From Isosphaera pallida ATCC 43644 (lineage in GTDB: Bacteria > Planctomycetota > Planctomycetia > Isosphaerales > Isosphaeraceae), in contig NC_014962.1 of NCBI RefSeq assembly GCF_000186345.1, forward strand, positions 4,058,450-4,122,449: a stretch of 64,000 nucleotides of DNA, in the 5' to 3' direction. Both the position numbers and the translations under genes were made by a program. The notes below the pieces were generated by a model that was not told the origin of the DNA, did no database searches, and saw only the letters and a program-made list of their open reading frames with translations. Positions 1 through 8,315 of this stretch are shown here, in pieces. Within the stretch, counting starts at the first letter, position 1. Each line of letters opens with the position of its first letter.

Positions 1-721
1 ACAATCCCCCCTGCCCAACTTCCATCGAACCCCGTTTGCCGAATACATTCGTCTCGCATCGGCCAACCGCCTTTTCGATCTGACTCCCAACCAACGCCAG
101 CTAATCAACGAACGTTTGAATCAGTTTTACAACACCGTGCGTGATCTCTACCTCGTTGGAGCCTTTAATACTCCCGACCAGCCACCGCTGGATCGCCTGC
201 CGGCTCCTAATCGACCGCTGGACGGCACCTTGATGGTGTCGATCGGGGCACTGCGCGAGCTTTTCCAGCCTGGGGCTAACAGCCCGACCGGCGAGGACTC
301 GGTTTTGGGTCTGAATTTGCCCGGCATTGAGGACGTGGGCAACACGTTAGGGTTCCCCGGTCGTCTCGAAGTGGGTTACGTGTTCGATCGCCAAGGCAAC
401 TTCGGCCTGGCGATCTCCGTCCGCAACCCGCTGACCAACACCATTCCCGGCCTTCAGGAGGCCAACAAGATCGTCGGCGACATCGCGGTGGAAGTTTCCA
501 ACGCGCGGCACATCCGTGAACTTTCTGGCTATCGGGGGGTCGAGGGGATCACGGTGGGAACCGCGATTTCCGGCGGAATCTTGGCCTCCGACTCCAACGG
601 GGTTCAAACCTATTCCATTGCCAGCGGCTACGGAGCGGGCCTCGAGTTGGGCGTAGGGGCGCGGTTCACTGAAATCATTCCCTTGGGCAACGTCCTGCAA
701 CCTCGCTTTGGCAGACGCTGA
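1..721 (+). CDS. Unknown protein, 3' part only
   Basis: The reading frame is open from base 2 to the TGA at 719-721, so the gene begins before the window and about 239 residues are visible. I do not recognise the family. The visible part starts with a polar, probably helical stretch (AEYIRLASANRLF), then a proline-rich turn region, then alternating hydrophobic and glycine-rich strands ending in GAGLELGVGARF and a basic tail (RFGRR). The Gly/Val/Ile pattern suggests a beta-rich, possibly exported protein, but no signal peptide can be judged because the N-terminus is missing. A large inverted repeat lies 40 bases downstream, between this gene and the convergent zinc-ribbon gene. The frame is supported by codon use typical of the neighbouring genes and by its length without stops; function is unknown. 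Confidence 0.7.
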   Translation, partial: QSPLPNFHRTPFAEYIRLASANRLFDLTPNQRQLINERLNQFYNTVRDLYLVGAFNTPDQPPLDRLPAPNRPLDGTLMVSIGALRELFQPGANSPTGEDSVLGLNLPGIEDVGNTLGFPGRLEVGYVFDRQGNFGLAISVRNPLTNTIPGLQEANKIVGDIAVEVSNARHIRELSGYRGVEGITVGTAISGGILASDSNGVQTYSIASGYGAGLELGVGARFTEIIPLGNVLQPRFGRR

Positions 722-760
722 TCACCCCGGGCTTTCGCCGCGCCACGTAACGACCGCAGA

Positions 761-811
761 CCACATTCCACGGTCTTGAAGCCCTCTTCAATTCAAGACC
801 GTGGAACGTGG
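761..811. terminator. Long inverted repeat between convergent genes
   Basis: Arms of 20 bases at 761-780 and 792-811 match at 19 of 20 positions, around an 11-base loop. It lies between the ends of two convergent genes, so a shared, bidirectional terminator or RNA 3'-end stabiliser is the natural reading. There is no T-run on either side, so it is not a classical intrinsic terminator. Confidence 0.5.
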
Positions 812-944
812 AACACCGGTTTGAATGGATTCTCGTTGCAACGGCGTTGACGGGAAAGCGACACGACGTTGGGCCGCGGGATTGAGATGGCGTGAGCGAA
901 CCGAGTGGAGTCTGCCAAACACTCGCATCGAGAAAAACCAAGGT

Positions 945-2903
945 TTAGAAGTCGTCAAACCCCAATTGGTTTAGAGCGGCATCGGTGAGAACGACCCGGG
1001 TCTCTTCAGGAATCTTGGGTTTGTTGGAGGTGTCGCTGGATTCCTCGTCGGGTTTCTTGAGGCGGAGTTGGAGTTTTTCGAGCCGCCGTTCCAACTCGGC
1101 CCGCATCTCGTCGATCGACTCCCGGGTGGTCTTGGCGTCGTTGAGCGTTGAGTTTGGGGTGGCGCGAGCCTGGGCGGCCACCGCGACCGCCGCGGCTCCG
1201 CGTCCCTCGACGGCCGGCTTCGTGGTCATCTCTTCTCTCACCGGTAAGGCCACTGAGGGAGCGGAAACCATCGGAGCGACGGGCGGCATGACGGGATCGG
1301 GCATCGGGGGACTCATCGTAGTCATTGCAACGTTGCGCCCAAACTCCTGATACAACGATTCCCGCTTGGCCGCGGCCATCTGACGGCTCATCTGAGCCAA
1401 CTGCTCCCGCAAACGGTTCACCTCTTGGGATAACGCCGTATTACGTTGAGTCAAGATCTCCACATGTTGTTGGGCTTTCTGGAAAATCTGATTGCCCCGC
1501 GCGACCATTTCATGGTAGCGACGCTCGGCCTCAGCGCGGGACTGATCGCTAAGGTTCTTCTGCTTGAGGAGTTCGTCACGCTGCTGGGCCGCCAGTTGAA
1601 GCTGGCCCCGCAAGCGATCAAGTTCGGCCATCCACTCGACCGAGGCGGCTTGGTTGAGCCGCGACTTGAGTTCGTCCCGTTCCTCGGCCAACGCTTTGCG
1701 GTCGCGGGCCAGGGTTTCGTGGGCCTTGCGTAGTTCCTCCAGTTGCTCGGCGTCGGCCCAGAGGCGTCGGCTTTGCTCGCGGATGACCCGCACGTCGTGC
1801 CTGAGACGATCGCGCTCGGCGGCGGCGGTGTCCAATTCGACCGCCAATTGTCCCAGCTGCACGGCTGAAAGGGAGGTCGTCGGTGCTGTGGAACCAATCT
1901 CGATCGCCGCCGTGTTGCCGACGGAACCGCTCTCGCTCACGCTGTGCTGTAGCTGCTCAAGTCGGTTGACTAAGTCATCCCGTTCGGCTCGAAGGGTTTC
2001 ATACATCTCGACCAGACGCCCCGCCCGCTGGATTTCGTCCTTGAGCTCATCCACCTGGGAGCGGGTCCGGTCAAGCTGAGCGGCCAACTCGTCCCGTTCG
2101 GCCCGAAGCGCAAGGACGCGCTCGGGATCGAATCCCTCGGGCAACTCGGCGAGACGACGCTCTAAAGCCTGAGCTTGTGCTTCAACACGCTGTTTCTCGA
2201 CGAGGGCGGCCTGGTGTTCAAGACGAAGCTGATCCAACCGATCGGTCTCGTCGCGGAGCGCCTCCAAGGTCGAACCTAGGTCGAGTACCTCGTCGCGGAG
2301 ACGATCGCGTTCCGCTCGAATCGCCTCCAGTTCCGTGAGCTGGGCGCGGGCTCGCTCAGCCTCCTGGCGAAGCGCTTCGGATTGAGCCCGCGAGTTGTGG
2401 GCTTCTCGTTCCAAGCGATCGCGTTCGGCTTTGAGAGCGGCCAACTCGGCCAGTTGTCTTCGTGCCTCCTCGGCCTCGGCCCGCAGCCGATCGCGCTCTT
2501 GAGCCAACTCGATCACCCGGCGATTGAGCTCGTCCGCCGCAACTGTGGACACCGGCTCGGGAACCGACCGTGGCTCCAAGGCCGCTGCCGAAGGCGAAAA
2601 CGGCGGTGACTGAGCCGCAGCGGACGTGACCGCCGCGTCCTGCGCGGTCGGCGGAATCTGCAACGCGATGTCAAGTTTGAAGGGATGCGAACAGAACTTG
2701 CACGACGCTTTACGGCCCAAAACTTCGGTTCGGACCTTGAGCGGTTTTCTGCAATTCGGGCATGCCAAAGTCACCTTTTCGGGCGCGGTGAAGGTGTGGT
2801 CGCAATACTTGCATCCCACCATTTTCCCCGCGTAGCTGAGGGGAATCCGCAGAACGCGGTGACAATTGGGACACTGGGCCTGCATCGCTTTGACGTTTGC
2901 CAT
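945..2903 (-). CDS. Zinc-ribbon and coiled-coil protein
   Basis: A 652-residue protein from the ATG at 2903; the frame stays open to 3122, but the extra 73 residues look non-coding and the zinc fingers start right after this ATG. Two zinc ribbons are visible: CPNC at 11-14 with CKYC at 31-34, and CPNC at 48-51 with CKFC at 68-71. After a short Ala/Pro-rich linker, residues from about 125 to 490 form a very long predicted coiled coil full of repeated RDRLR, LEAIRAE and RDEL units. A Pro/Met/Ala-rich linker follows, then a second short coiled coil (RAELERRLEKLQ) and an acidic tail. I see no signal peptide or membrane segment, so it should be cytoplasmic. A structural or scaffolding role is possible; the function is unknown. 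Confidence 0.85.
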   Translation of the reverse strand: MANVKAMQAQCPNCHRVLRIPLSYAGKMVGCKYCDHTFTAPEKVTLACPNCRKPLKVRTEVLGRKASCKFCSHPFKLDIALQIPPTAQDAAVTSAAAQSPPFSPSAAALEPRSVPEPVSTVAADELNRRVIELAQERDRLRAEAEEARRQLAELAALKAERDRLEREAHNSRAQSEALRQEAERARAQLTELEAIRAERDRLRDEVLDLGSTLEALRDETDRLDQLRLEHQAALVEKQRVEAQAQALERRLAELPEGFDPERVLALRAERDELAAQLDRTRSQVDELKDEIQRAGRLVEMYETLRAERDDLVNRLEQLQHSVSESGSVGNTAAIEIGSTAPTTSLSAVQLGQLAVELDTAAAERDRLRHDVRVIREQSRRLWADAEQLEELRKAHETLARDRKALAEERDELKSRLNQAASVEWMAELDRLRGQLQLAAQQRDELLKQKNLSDQSRAEAERRYHEMVARGNQIFQKAQQHVEILTQRNTALSQEVNRLREQLAQMSRQMAAAKRESLYQEFGRNVAMTTMSPPMPDPVMPPVAPMVSAPSVALPVREEMTTKPAVEGRGAAAVAVAAQARATPNSTLNDAKTTRESIDEMRAELERRLEKLQLRLKKPDEESSDTSNKPKIPEETRVVLTDAALNQLGFDDF

Positions 2904-3332
2904 GTCCAACGCGCTCCGCTCGGCAGGACGAAAGAAGAGGAAAGAAAAGAAACGAGGAACTGGCCTCAAGCCAAGGTCGAAGGAGAGAACGCCCCAGGTA
3001 GAAAACCCGGTCAAATCGTGTGATCGACAGCCGCAGCCGTGGGATTCGCCCCGTCTTGACGAACTCAACGATTCGGAACCGTCGATCGAGCGGGAAGCCC
3101 CGTCGGACGCGCCATATGACATTGTAGGACGCGCCCCAGCTTAAACCGTACCCTCAAAGGGGGGCAGCTTCTGAAGGTTCCCCTGTCACGATCGCTGTTT
3201 TGAGCCAAATCCCCAAAATGCTCAAGTCCAACTCCGCTCGAACCGATCCTGTCCTTGAACAAGTCCATCTCCAGTCAGGAGCGATTGGATTGGAGCGATC
3301 GGAGCAATCAAAAACCAGGGAAAGGGTTCATC
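2904..3332. other. Intergenic region between divergent genes
   Basis: It must hold the promoters of the zinc-ribbon gene (-) and the LESRTLLT gene (+). I see no clear -35/-10 pair and no supported gene. Confidence 0.4.
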
Positions 3333-4211
3333 ATGGCGCATTTGTGGACTGGCTCCGACTCTCGGCAACTTCGGACCCGGCGGGTGTCGAAGCAGCGAAT
3401 CCTTGCGACCGACGGTCTGGAAAGCCGAACGCTCCTAACCATCTCCGCTCCCTTGGAACTGGAGCCTCCCGCGGTCGTCGTTGCGGTGGCCACGCCGGAA
3501 CCGGCACCACCACCGCCCACGGACGCGATGGTGGATGTGGTCGCCCTGTCGGACGTGGTCACCTCGACCGATTCACCTCACATTACGGAAAGCCCGGTGT
3601 CGCCCGTCGCTGATCCGACCTCAGCTCCGGTTCGTCCCAACTCATCACCGCTTCCCCCTCCCCCCTCCGCTCCAGGGCGCTCGATGCCAACCAACCGTTT
3701 GGAGTCGGCAGTGTTGCCCCACGATCGACCGGCCCGTGATCCCGCCTTCGGAGCGGCCCGACCCAACGAGTGGAGTCAACCACTCGATCCCGCCGCCTTT
3801 CGTGCCTACCGTGAGCAGGCTGAACTCAACCGCGATCCCGAACAACGCGACAAGCCCTTACGCGTCCGTCCCAGTTTGCGGGTGAACACGCCCTGGATTC
3901 AGCCAGGACAACAACGAATCGGGCGATCCTCCGAGCGACTGATTCCCATCGAACGTCTCCAGCCGGGGGAATTTCGCGCTATGACCCCTCAAGAGCGATC
4001 GGTGTGGCTAGCCGATCAGCGCGACGCGCGGAACCGCCCCCGACTCACCGGCAATCCCGAGACCGACCGGGCGATCCTGGCGGCTAGTCAAAATGGATGG
4101 TCCCGGCACCAACCTCCCAAGTCTCAATCCGATTTGGAGAAGTTCGGCAAGCGTGTGGGCGAATTTTTCGAGGATTCCTGGGAGTCGCTCAAGAGCGTCT
4201 TTGGCGCATGA
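3333..4211 (+). CDS. Exported protein with LESRTLLT motif
   Basis: A 292-residue protein from ATG 3333, preceded by a purine-rich GGGAAAGGG ribosome site; the frame is open upstream to 3255. The N-terminus is basic (RQLRTRRVSKQR) and runs into LESRTLLT at residues 29-36. This kind of short motif (LExRxLLS/T) is frequent near the start of planctomycete surface and secreted proteins, where it is thought to mark export or sorting. Residues 40-130 are rich in Pro, Val and Ala; the rest is hydrophilic with many Arg, Pro and Asp. The C-terminus is a short amphipathic helix (LEKFGKRVGEFFEDSWESL). No catalytic motif is visible. Its codon use matches the neighbours. Export is inferred only from the motif; the function is unknown. 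Confidence 0.75.
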   Translation: MAHLWTGSDSRQLRTRRVSKQRILATDGLESRTLLTISAPLELEPPAVVVAVATPEPAPPPPTDAMVDVVALSDVVTSTDSPHITESPVSPVADPTSAPVRPNSSPLPPPPSAPGRSMPTNRLESAVLPHDRPARDPAFGAARPNEWSQPLDPAAFRAYREQAELNRDPEQRDKPLRVRPSLRVNTPWIQPGQQRIGRSSERLIPIERLQPGEFRAMTPQERSVWLADQRDARNRPRLTGNPETDRAILAASQNGWSRHQPPKSQSDLEKFGKRVGEFFEDSWESLKSVFGA

Positions 4212-4300
4212 GCCATCCGTTGATGAAATCATGCTCAACCCAGGTTGGATCAACCATCTGACATGACGCGACGAAGCCGACCAAGAGCCTGACCTCACCT

Positions 4301-4345
4301 CCGCCGCGCCGGGACACTGTGGTGCGGCGGGGCGGATGAGCCGCC
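4301..4345. terminator. Two adjacent GC hairpins between convergent genes
   Basis: Arms at 4301-4310 and 4321-4330 pair over 10 positions with one G:T pair and a 10-base loop. Directly after it a second small hairpin, GGCGG-ATGAG-CCGCC, occupies 4331-4345. They lie between the stop of the LESRTLLT gene and the stop of lpdA. No T-run follows. Confidence 0.45.
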
Positions 4346-4403
4346 GTGGGGTTTGAGGGAGGAATGGGCGATCCAAACGGTTGGATCGCGTCGATCGTTC
4401 TCG

Positions 4404-5822
4404 TCAATAATGCACGGACTGGCCGAACGCCAGACCGGCCGCCTCCATGACCGCCTCGGAATAAGTGGGGTGGGGGTGCATGGCGTGGAACAGGTCTTCG
4501 GCGGTGGCTTCCAGGCGACGAGCCATGACCAGCTCGGAGATCATCTCGGTGGCCTGGGTTCCCAAGATGTGGGCACCGAGGAGTTCGCCGTGTTCGGCGT
4601 CGAAGATCAGTTTGACGAATCCCTCGGGTTCGTCGGACGCCAAGGCGCGGCCGATCGCCATGAAGGGGAACTTGCCCACCTTGATGGGACGGCCCCGTTT
4701 CTTGGCCTGAGCTTCGGTCAGACCGATCGAGGCGACTCCCGGCTCAGTGTAGGTGCAGCCGGGGATATTCTCATAATCGACGTAACGGTCGGAGTGGCCG
4801 CAAATCCGTTCGATGCAGACATCGGCCTCATGGTGCGCCACGTGCGCCAGCCACGGCGGGCCGATCACGTCCCCCACCGCGTAGATTCCTGGGATACTCG
4901 TTTCGTACTTCTTGTTGACTTTGATGTGATTCTTCTCAATTGCCACCTTGACGTCGGGACCAAACAGGTTTTCCACGTTGCCCACCACGCCGATGGCGAC
5001 GAGAACCACGTCGCCCTCCAACGTGCGGATTCCCTGTGGCGTCTCGACTGTGACCACCGCGCCTTGGGCGGTCTTCTCGATCTGGGTGGTTTTCGAGGAG
5101 GTGAGAATTTCCAGACCCTTCTTACGCAGGATGTTGGTGAGTTCTTTGGAGACCTCTTCATCCTCGTTGGGCAGGATGCGGTCGAGCATTTCAACCACGG
5201 TGACCTTGGAGCCGATGGTGTTGTAGAAGTAGCCAAACTCCATGCCGATGGCTCCCGCCCCGATGATGACCATACGCTTAGGCACCTCGGGCAGCACCAT
5301 CGCCTCCTTGGAGGAGATGATTGTTTTGCCGTCGAATTCGACCCCCGGCAAACCGCGGGGACGGGCCCCAGTGGCGATAACGATCGCCCCGGCCGTGACT
5401 TTGCGGGTTTCTCCCTCTTTGGTTTGAATCGCGACGGTGCGAGGACCGACCACCTTGGCCGTTCCCATGATGTGATTGACTTTGTACTTCTTGAAGAGTC
5501 CCGCGATCCCCTGGTTGAGCCGGTCGGCCACCGAGCGGCTTCGCTTGATCATCTGGTGAAAGTCCCACCCTGGCTGGTTCTGAACGCCGAAACGGTCGCC
5601 ATGCGCGCCGACCATCTCGACAAGGTGGGCATTGCTCAGGAGCGCCTTGGTGGGAATGCAGCCCCAGTTGAGGCAAACGCCGCCCAAATGCTCTTTCTCG
5701 ACGCACAACACCTTTTTACCGAGCTTGGCTCCGCGAATGGCACCTGCGTAGCCGCCGGGACCGCCGCCGATGATGACAATGTCGTAATGCGAATCGGCCG
5801 AGCCACTTGAGGAATTGGACAT
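4404..5822 (-). CDS. lpdA: Dihydrolipoyl dehydrogenase (E3)
   Basis: A 472-residue flavoprotein disulfide reductase that reoxidises dihydrolipoamide with NAD+ in 2-oxoacid dehydrogenase or glycine cleavage complexes. The FAD-binding GGGPGG is at residues 19-24, the redox-active disulfide is C50 and C55 in GGVCLNWGC, and a second nucleotide-binding fold (IIGAGAIGMEFG) lies near residue 180. The FAD-contacting IYAVGDV is near residue 310. The C-terminal HPHPTYSE carries the His/Glu pair (about H451 and E456) that acts on the partner subunit. Length is normal for the family. No E1 or E2 genes are nearby, so the complex it serves cannot be told from this window. The start has no strong ribosome site. 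A long antisense frame covers the gene but is a GC-codon shadow. Confidence 0.97.
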   Translation of the reverse strand: MSNSSSGSADSHYDIVIIGGGPGGYAGAIRGAKLGKKVLCVEKEHLGGVCLNWGCIPTKALLSNAHLVEMVGAHGDRFGVQNQPGWDFHQMIKRSRSVADRLNQGIAGLFKKYKVNHIMGTAKVVGPRTVAIQTKEGETRKVTAGAIVIATGARPRGLPGVEFDGKTIISSKEAMVLPEVPKRMVIIGAGAIGMEFGYFYNTIGSKVTVVEMLDRILPNEDEEVSKELTNILRKKGLEILTSSKTTQIEKTAQGAVVTVETPQGIRTLEGDVVLVAIGVVGNVENLFGPDVKVAIEKNHIKVNKKYETSIPGIYAVGDVIGPPWLAHVAHHEADVCIERICGHSDRYVDYENIPGCTYTEPGVASIGLTEAQAKKRGRPIKVGKFPFMAIGRALASDEPEGFVKLIFDAEHGELLGAHILGTQATEMISELVMARRLEATAEDLFHAMHPHPTYSEAVMEAAGLAFGQSVHY

Positions 5823-6130
5823 CGTTTTTCAGTCACTCAACGAATCATGGTTCGACCCGACGTGGTTCCCCCACGGAACCCCTCCGCCGAACCGTCGGGA
5901 CGAGCAAACCACGGCGCGCCCCCTTTGGACCAAGGCGTCCCAAAGGGGGACACACACTGCGTGGTGACGGTCCTGGAGGAGAGGAAACCGGCGCGTCGTC
6001 AGAGCATGATCCTATCCGACCATGCCACCAGGGGAAAGACCCCGCCCAGAGCAGGGTTGGCGGTCGTGGTCGCGGCATGAATGACGAAGCATTGGGTGAA
6101 CCAAGGCGGAACGCGCCGCGAACCGGACGG
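5823..6130. other. Intergenic region upstream of lpdA
   Basis: Holds the inverted repeat at 5919-5949 and presumably the lpdA promoter. No gene is supported here. Confidence 0.4.
5919..5949. terminator. Perfect 10-bp inverted repeat
   Basis: Arms CCCCCTTTGG (5919-5928) and CCAAAGGGGG (5940-5949) pair perfectly around 11 bases. On the minus strand it follows the phosphoesterase gene and precedes lpdA by about 100 bases, so it may end the upstream transcript or fold in the lpdA leader. No T-run is present. Confidence 0.4.
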
Positions 6131-8101
6131 TCAGCGACCGCCTTGGTTTTGGTCCCGAGCTGCCTCGTCGGCCAATCCAGGGGTGGGGGGAACGTCGGGC
6201 TTGACCAGCGTGAAGGTGTCGAAAAGCCGGTTTTCCAGGTCGAAGGCCCGCAATTCTAAAGACCGACCGTTGATCGCCACCATGACGTAGTGGTGACCGC
6301 GTCGCACGTTGTTCTGGAACCAGGTCTTGATCGGGCCGGGATTTTCAAGGTTGCCACCACCGCCGCCGACGATCATGTAAGTCGTCCCGCCGCGTTCGAC
6401 CGTCTTGCCCTGAAAAATTGGCCAGGTTCGCTCATAGGAGTGGATGTGACCGTTCCACACGAGATCCACCCCATACTTGTCGAACAAGGAAGTCAACGCC
6501 CGAACCCGCAGGTCGCCGTGCAACGATTTACCCTTCCACATGTTGCCGTAGTCGTCCTCGTCCGAGGAATAGACCGGGTGGTGAAACGCCACGAATTTCC
6601 ACGTCGCCTTGGAACCGGCCAACGCTGACTCCAACCAGCGGTATTGCTCCGAACCAGGCAGGACATTCTTGTTGGAGTCGATCACGAAGAAGTGCGAATT
6701 ACCGTAGGTGAATTCATAATAGTATTCGGGTTTGGGCAGCGACATGTAGTCGTAATAGAACTTGGCGTCGCATTCGTGGTTGCCTAGCACCGGGAAGAAG
6801 GCGACCCGCTCGATCAGTGGACGCATGTTCGGAAAGAAATGGTCGGTCCAGTGCGACTTGATGGTGCCGGTGGTCACCAAGTCGCCGGGGATCAGCAGGA
6901 AGTTGGGCCGTTGGCCCCAGGCAGCTTGGGCAATCGTTTTGACGACCTCGGGGTTGGCCTGGGTGTCGGAGATGACCGCGAAGGCGTAGGCAGTCGTCTC
7001 GCGCACCGCCGTTTGGAACGACAGCACCTCGCTTTTGAGGGTTTGGCCCTCGGCGTCGGTGGTCACCACCTGATAGAAGTAGCCGGTCTCCGGCTTGAGT
7101 CCCTCCAGCTTGACCTCATGCAGCAGTCGGTTGCCGTCGAGCTTGGCCTCCCGGTCGAAGTTGGCGGTCTCGCCGTAGCGGACCAGGGTGGAGGAAGCCC
7201 GCGAGGTCTCCCACATCACGACGATCCCGGTTGGGGTGACGAATTGCAGATAGGGTGCGACCACCCAACGCAACTCGGCTTCTTCCTCCACGAGGTCAAT
7301 CGCGTCGAGCTTGGCGAGGTCGGCGTTGTGTTCGAATTGACGCCGGACCCACTGCTCGGGGGCGCACCGGTCGTAGAGCGCGACCTCACGGAGACGTCCG
7401 TGCATCCGAAAATCCTCGTTGTCGTCTTTGTAACCTCCCAGCACGAACCAGCCGTGGTCGATGTGCAGAATGTCGCCGTGCTGGTCGGTCGTCGCGGCGT
7501 CGAGTTGACCGTTGACATATAACCGGGCCTCTGCGCCGTCGAACGTGGCCACCACGTGATACAAACGCCCCAGCTCGTAGCGGGTCTTGCCCTTGAGATA
7601 GGTCATGACGCCGTCGCCGTCGGGGTCGTTCCGGTTCGCGCCAGTTGTCGAAAGACCGAAGGTAAAGACCTGGTCATCGTAGCCCAAGACAAAACCTTTC
7701 TCGAGGCCGCCGTTGTCCTGCAAGGCCGAGACGATGCCGCCGTCTTTCAGAGGGGTGTGAATTGCGACCCAGGCGGCCAGGGTCAGAGACCTTGTGGGCA
7801 GGAGCCCGGCCTGGGCGGCTTGGTCGATCGAGTCGGCCACCACCAGACCATCGAGACGGCCATCCAGCTTGAGCGAGACGCCCAGCGGGTCGCAGACCAG
7901 TTGGGGAGCGCCTTGGATCACAGCGTCGGGACCCAGACGGGCCTTCCAGCGCCCCTCTTGAATCGCTTGGGGACCAGCGACCCAGTGGGCCACCGGGTTG
8001 GGTCCATCGTGACCTCGCGCGTCGGGCATGAACCCGCCGATTGCCCACGCCATCACCAAACAGATCGATATGTTTATGTCACGATTTTCTTTTACATTCA
8101 T
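6131..8101 (-). CDS. Secreted LamG/purple acid phosphatase-like phosphoesterase
   Basis: A 656-residue exported protein. The ATG at 8101 is chosen because a GGAG lies 9 bases upstream; a GTG six codons earlier is possible. A short signal peptide (about residues 1-29, ending near DARGHDG) leads into a LamG/concanavalin-like domain at roughly 45-265 (LTLAAWVAIH, ARLYVNGQLD). A fibronectin-like N-terminal domain of purple acid phosphatases follows (about 275-370, ETGYFYQVVT). The calcineurin-type metallophosphoesterase domain begins near 380 with the metal-site motifs SDTQ, GDLV, GNHE, FHHPVYSS and GHIHSYER in order. The first motif is DxQ instead of the usual DxH. The family hydrolyses phosphate esters outside the cytoplasm; the LamG domain may bind glycans. 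The substrate is unknown. It lies downstream of trpA on the same strand. Confidence 0.9.
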   Translation of the reverse strand: MNVKENRDINISICLVMAWAIGGFMPDARGHDGPNPVAHWVAGPQAIQEGRWKARLGPDAVIQGAPQLVCDPLGVSLKLDGRLDGLVVADSIDQAAQAGLLPTRSLTLAAWVAIHTPLKDGGIVSALQDNGGLEKGFVLGYDDQVFTFGLSTTGANRNDPDGDGVMTYLKGKTRYELGRLYHVVATFDGAEARLYVNGQLDAATTDQHGDILHIDHGWFVLGGYKDDNEDFRMHGRLREVALYDRCAPEQWVRRQFEHNADLAKLDAIDLVEEEAELRWVVAPYLQFVTPTGIVVMWETSRASSTLVRYGETANFDREAKLDGNRLLHEVKLEGLKPETGYFYQVVTTDAEGQTLKSEVLSFQTAVRETTAYAFAVISDTQANPEVVKTIAQAAWGQRPNFLLIPGDLVTTGTIKSHWTDHFFPNMRPLIERVAFFPVLGNHECDAKFYYDYMSLPKPEYYYEFTYGNSHFFVIDSNKNVLPGSEQYRWLESALAGSKATWKFVAFHHPVYSSDEDDYGNMWKGKSLHGDLRVRALTSLFDKYGVDLVWNGHIHSYERTWPIFQGKTVERGGTTYMIVGGGGGNLENPGPIKTWFQNNVRRGHHYVMVAINGRSLELRAFDLENRLFDTFTLVKPDVPPTPGLADEAARDQNQGGR

Positions 8102-8315
8102 AACCGTTCGCTCCGACACGGTTGGATTCCTAGACTTGTCCTATCTGCCCGCCTAGGAGGGCGGGGCGGTGGACGCTTTGGCGAAGCGATTGTCGAAACC
8201 GCGGCTGAGCGATGTCAAGCCAAACCAAGCGGCTTCCTCGATCTTTCAACGAGGTTCATCGAAGTTTCACGATCCCGACTTAAGTTTGGACGTGTGGCAG
8301 TTGAGACTGGGAGGG

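Noticed and set aside
4353-5810. 485-residue frame antisense to lpdA
   Set aside because: It lies entirely opposite a gene with complete lipoamide dehydrogenase motifs and has the odd Gly/His/Asp content expected of an antisense frame in high-GC DNA.
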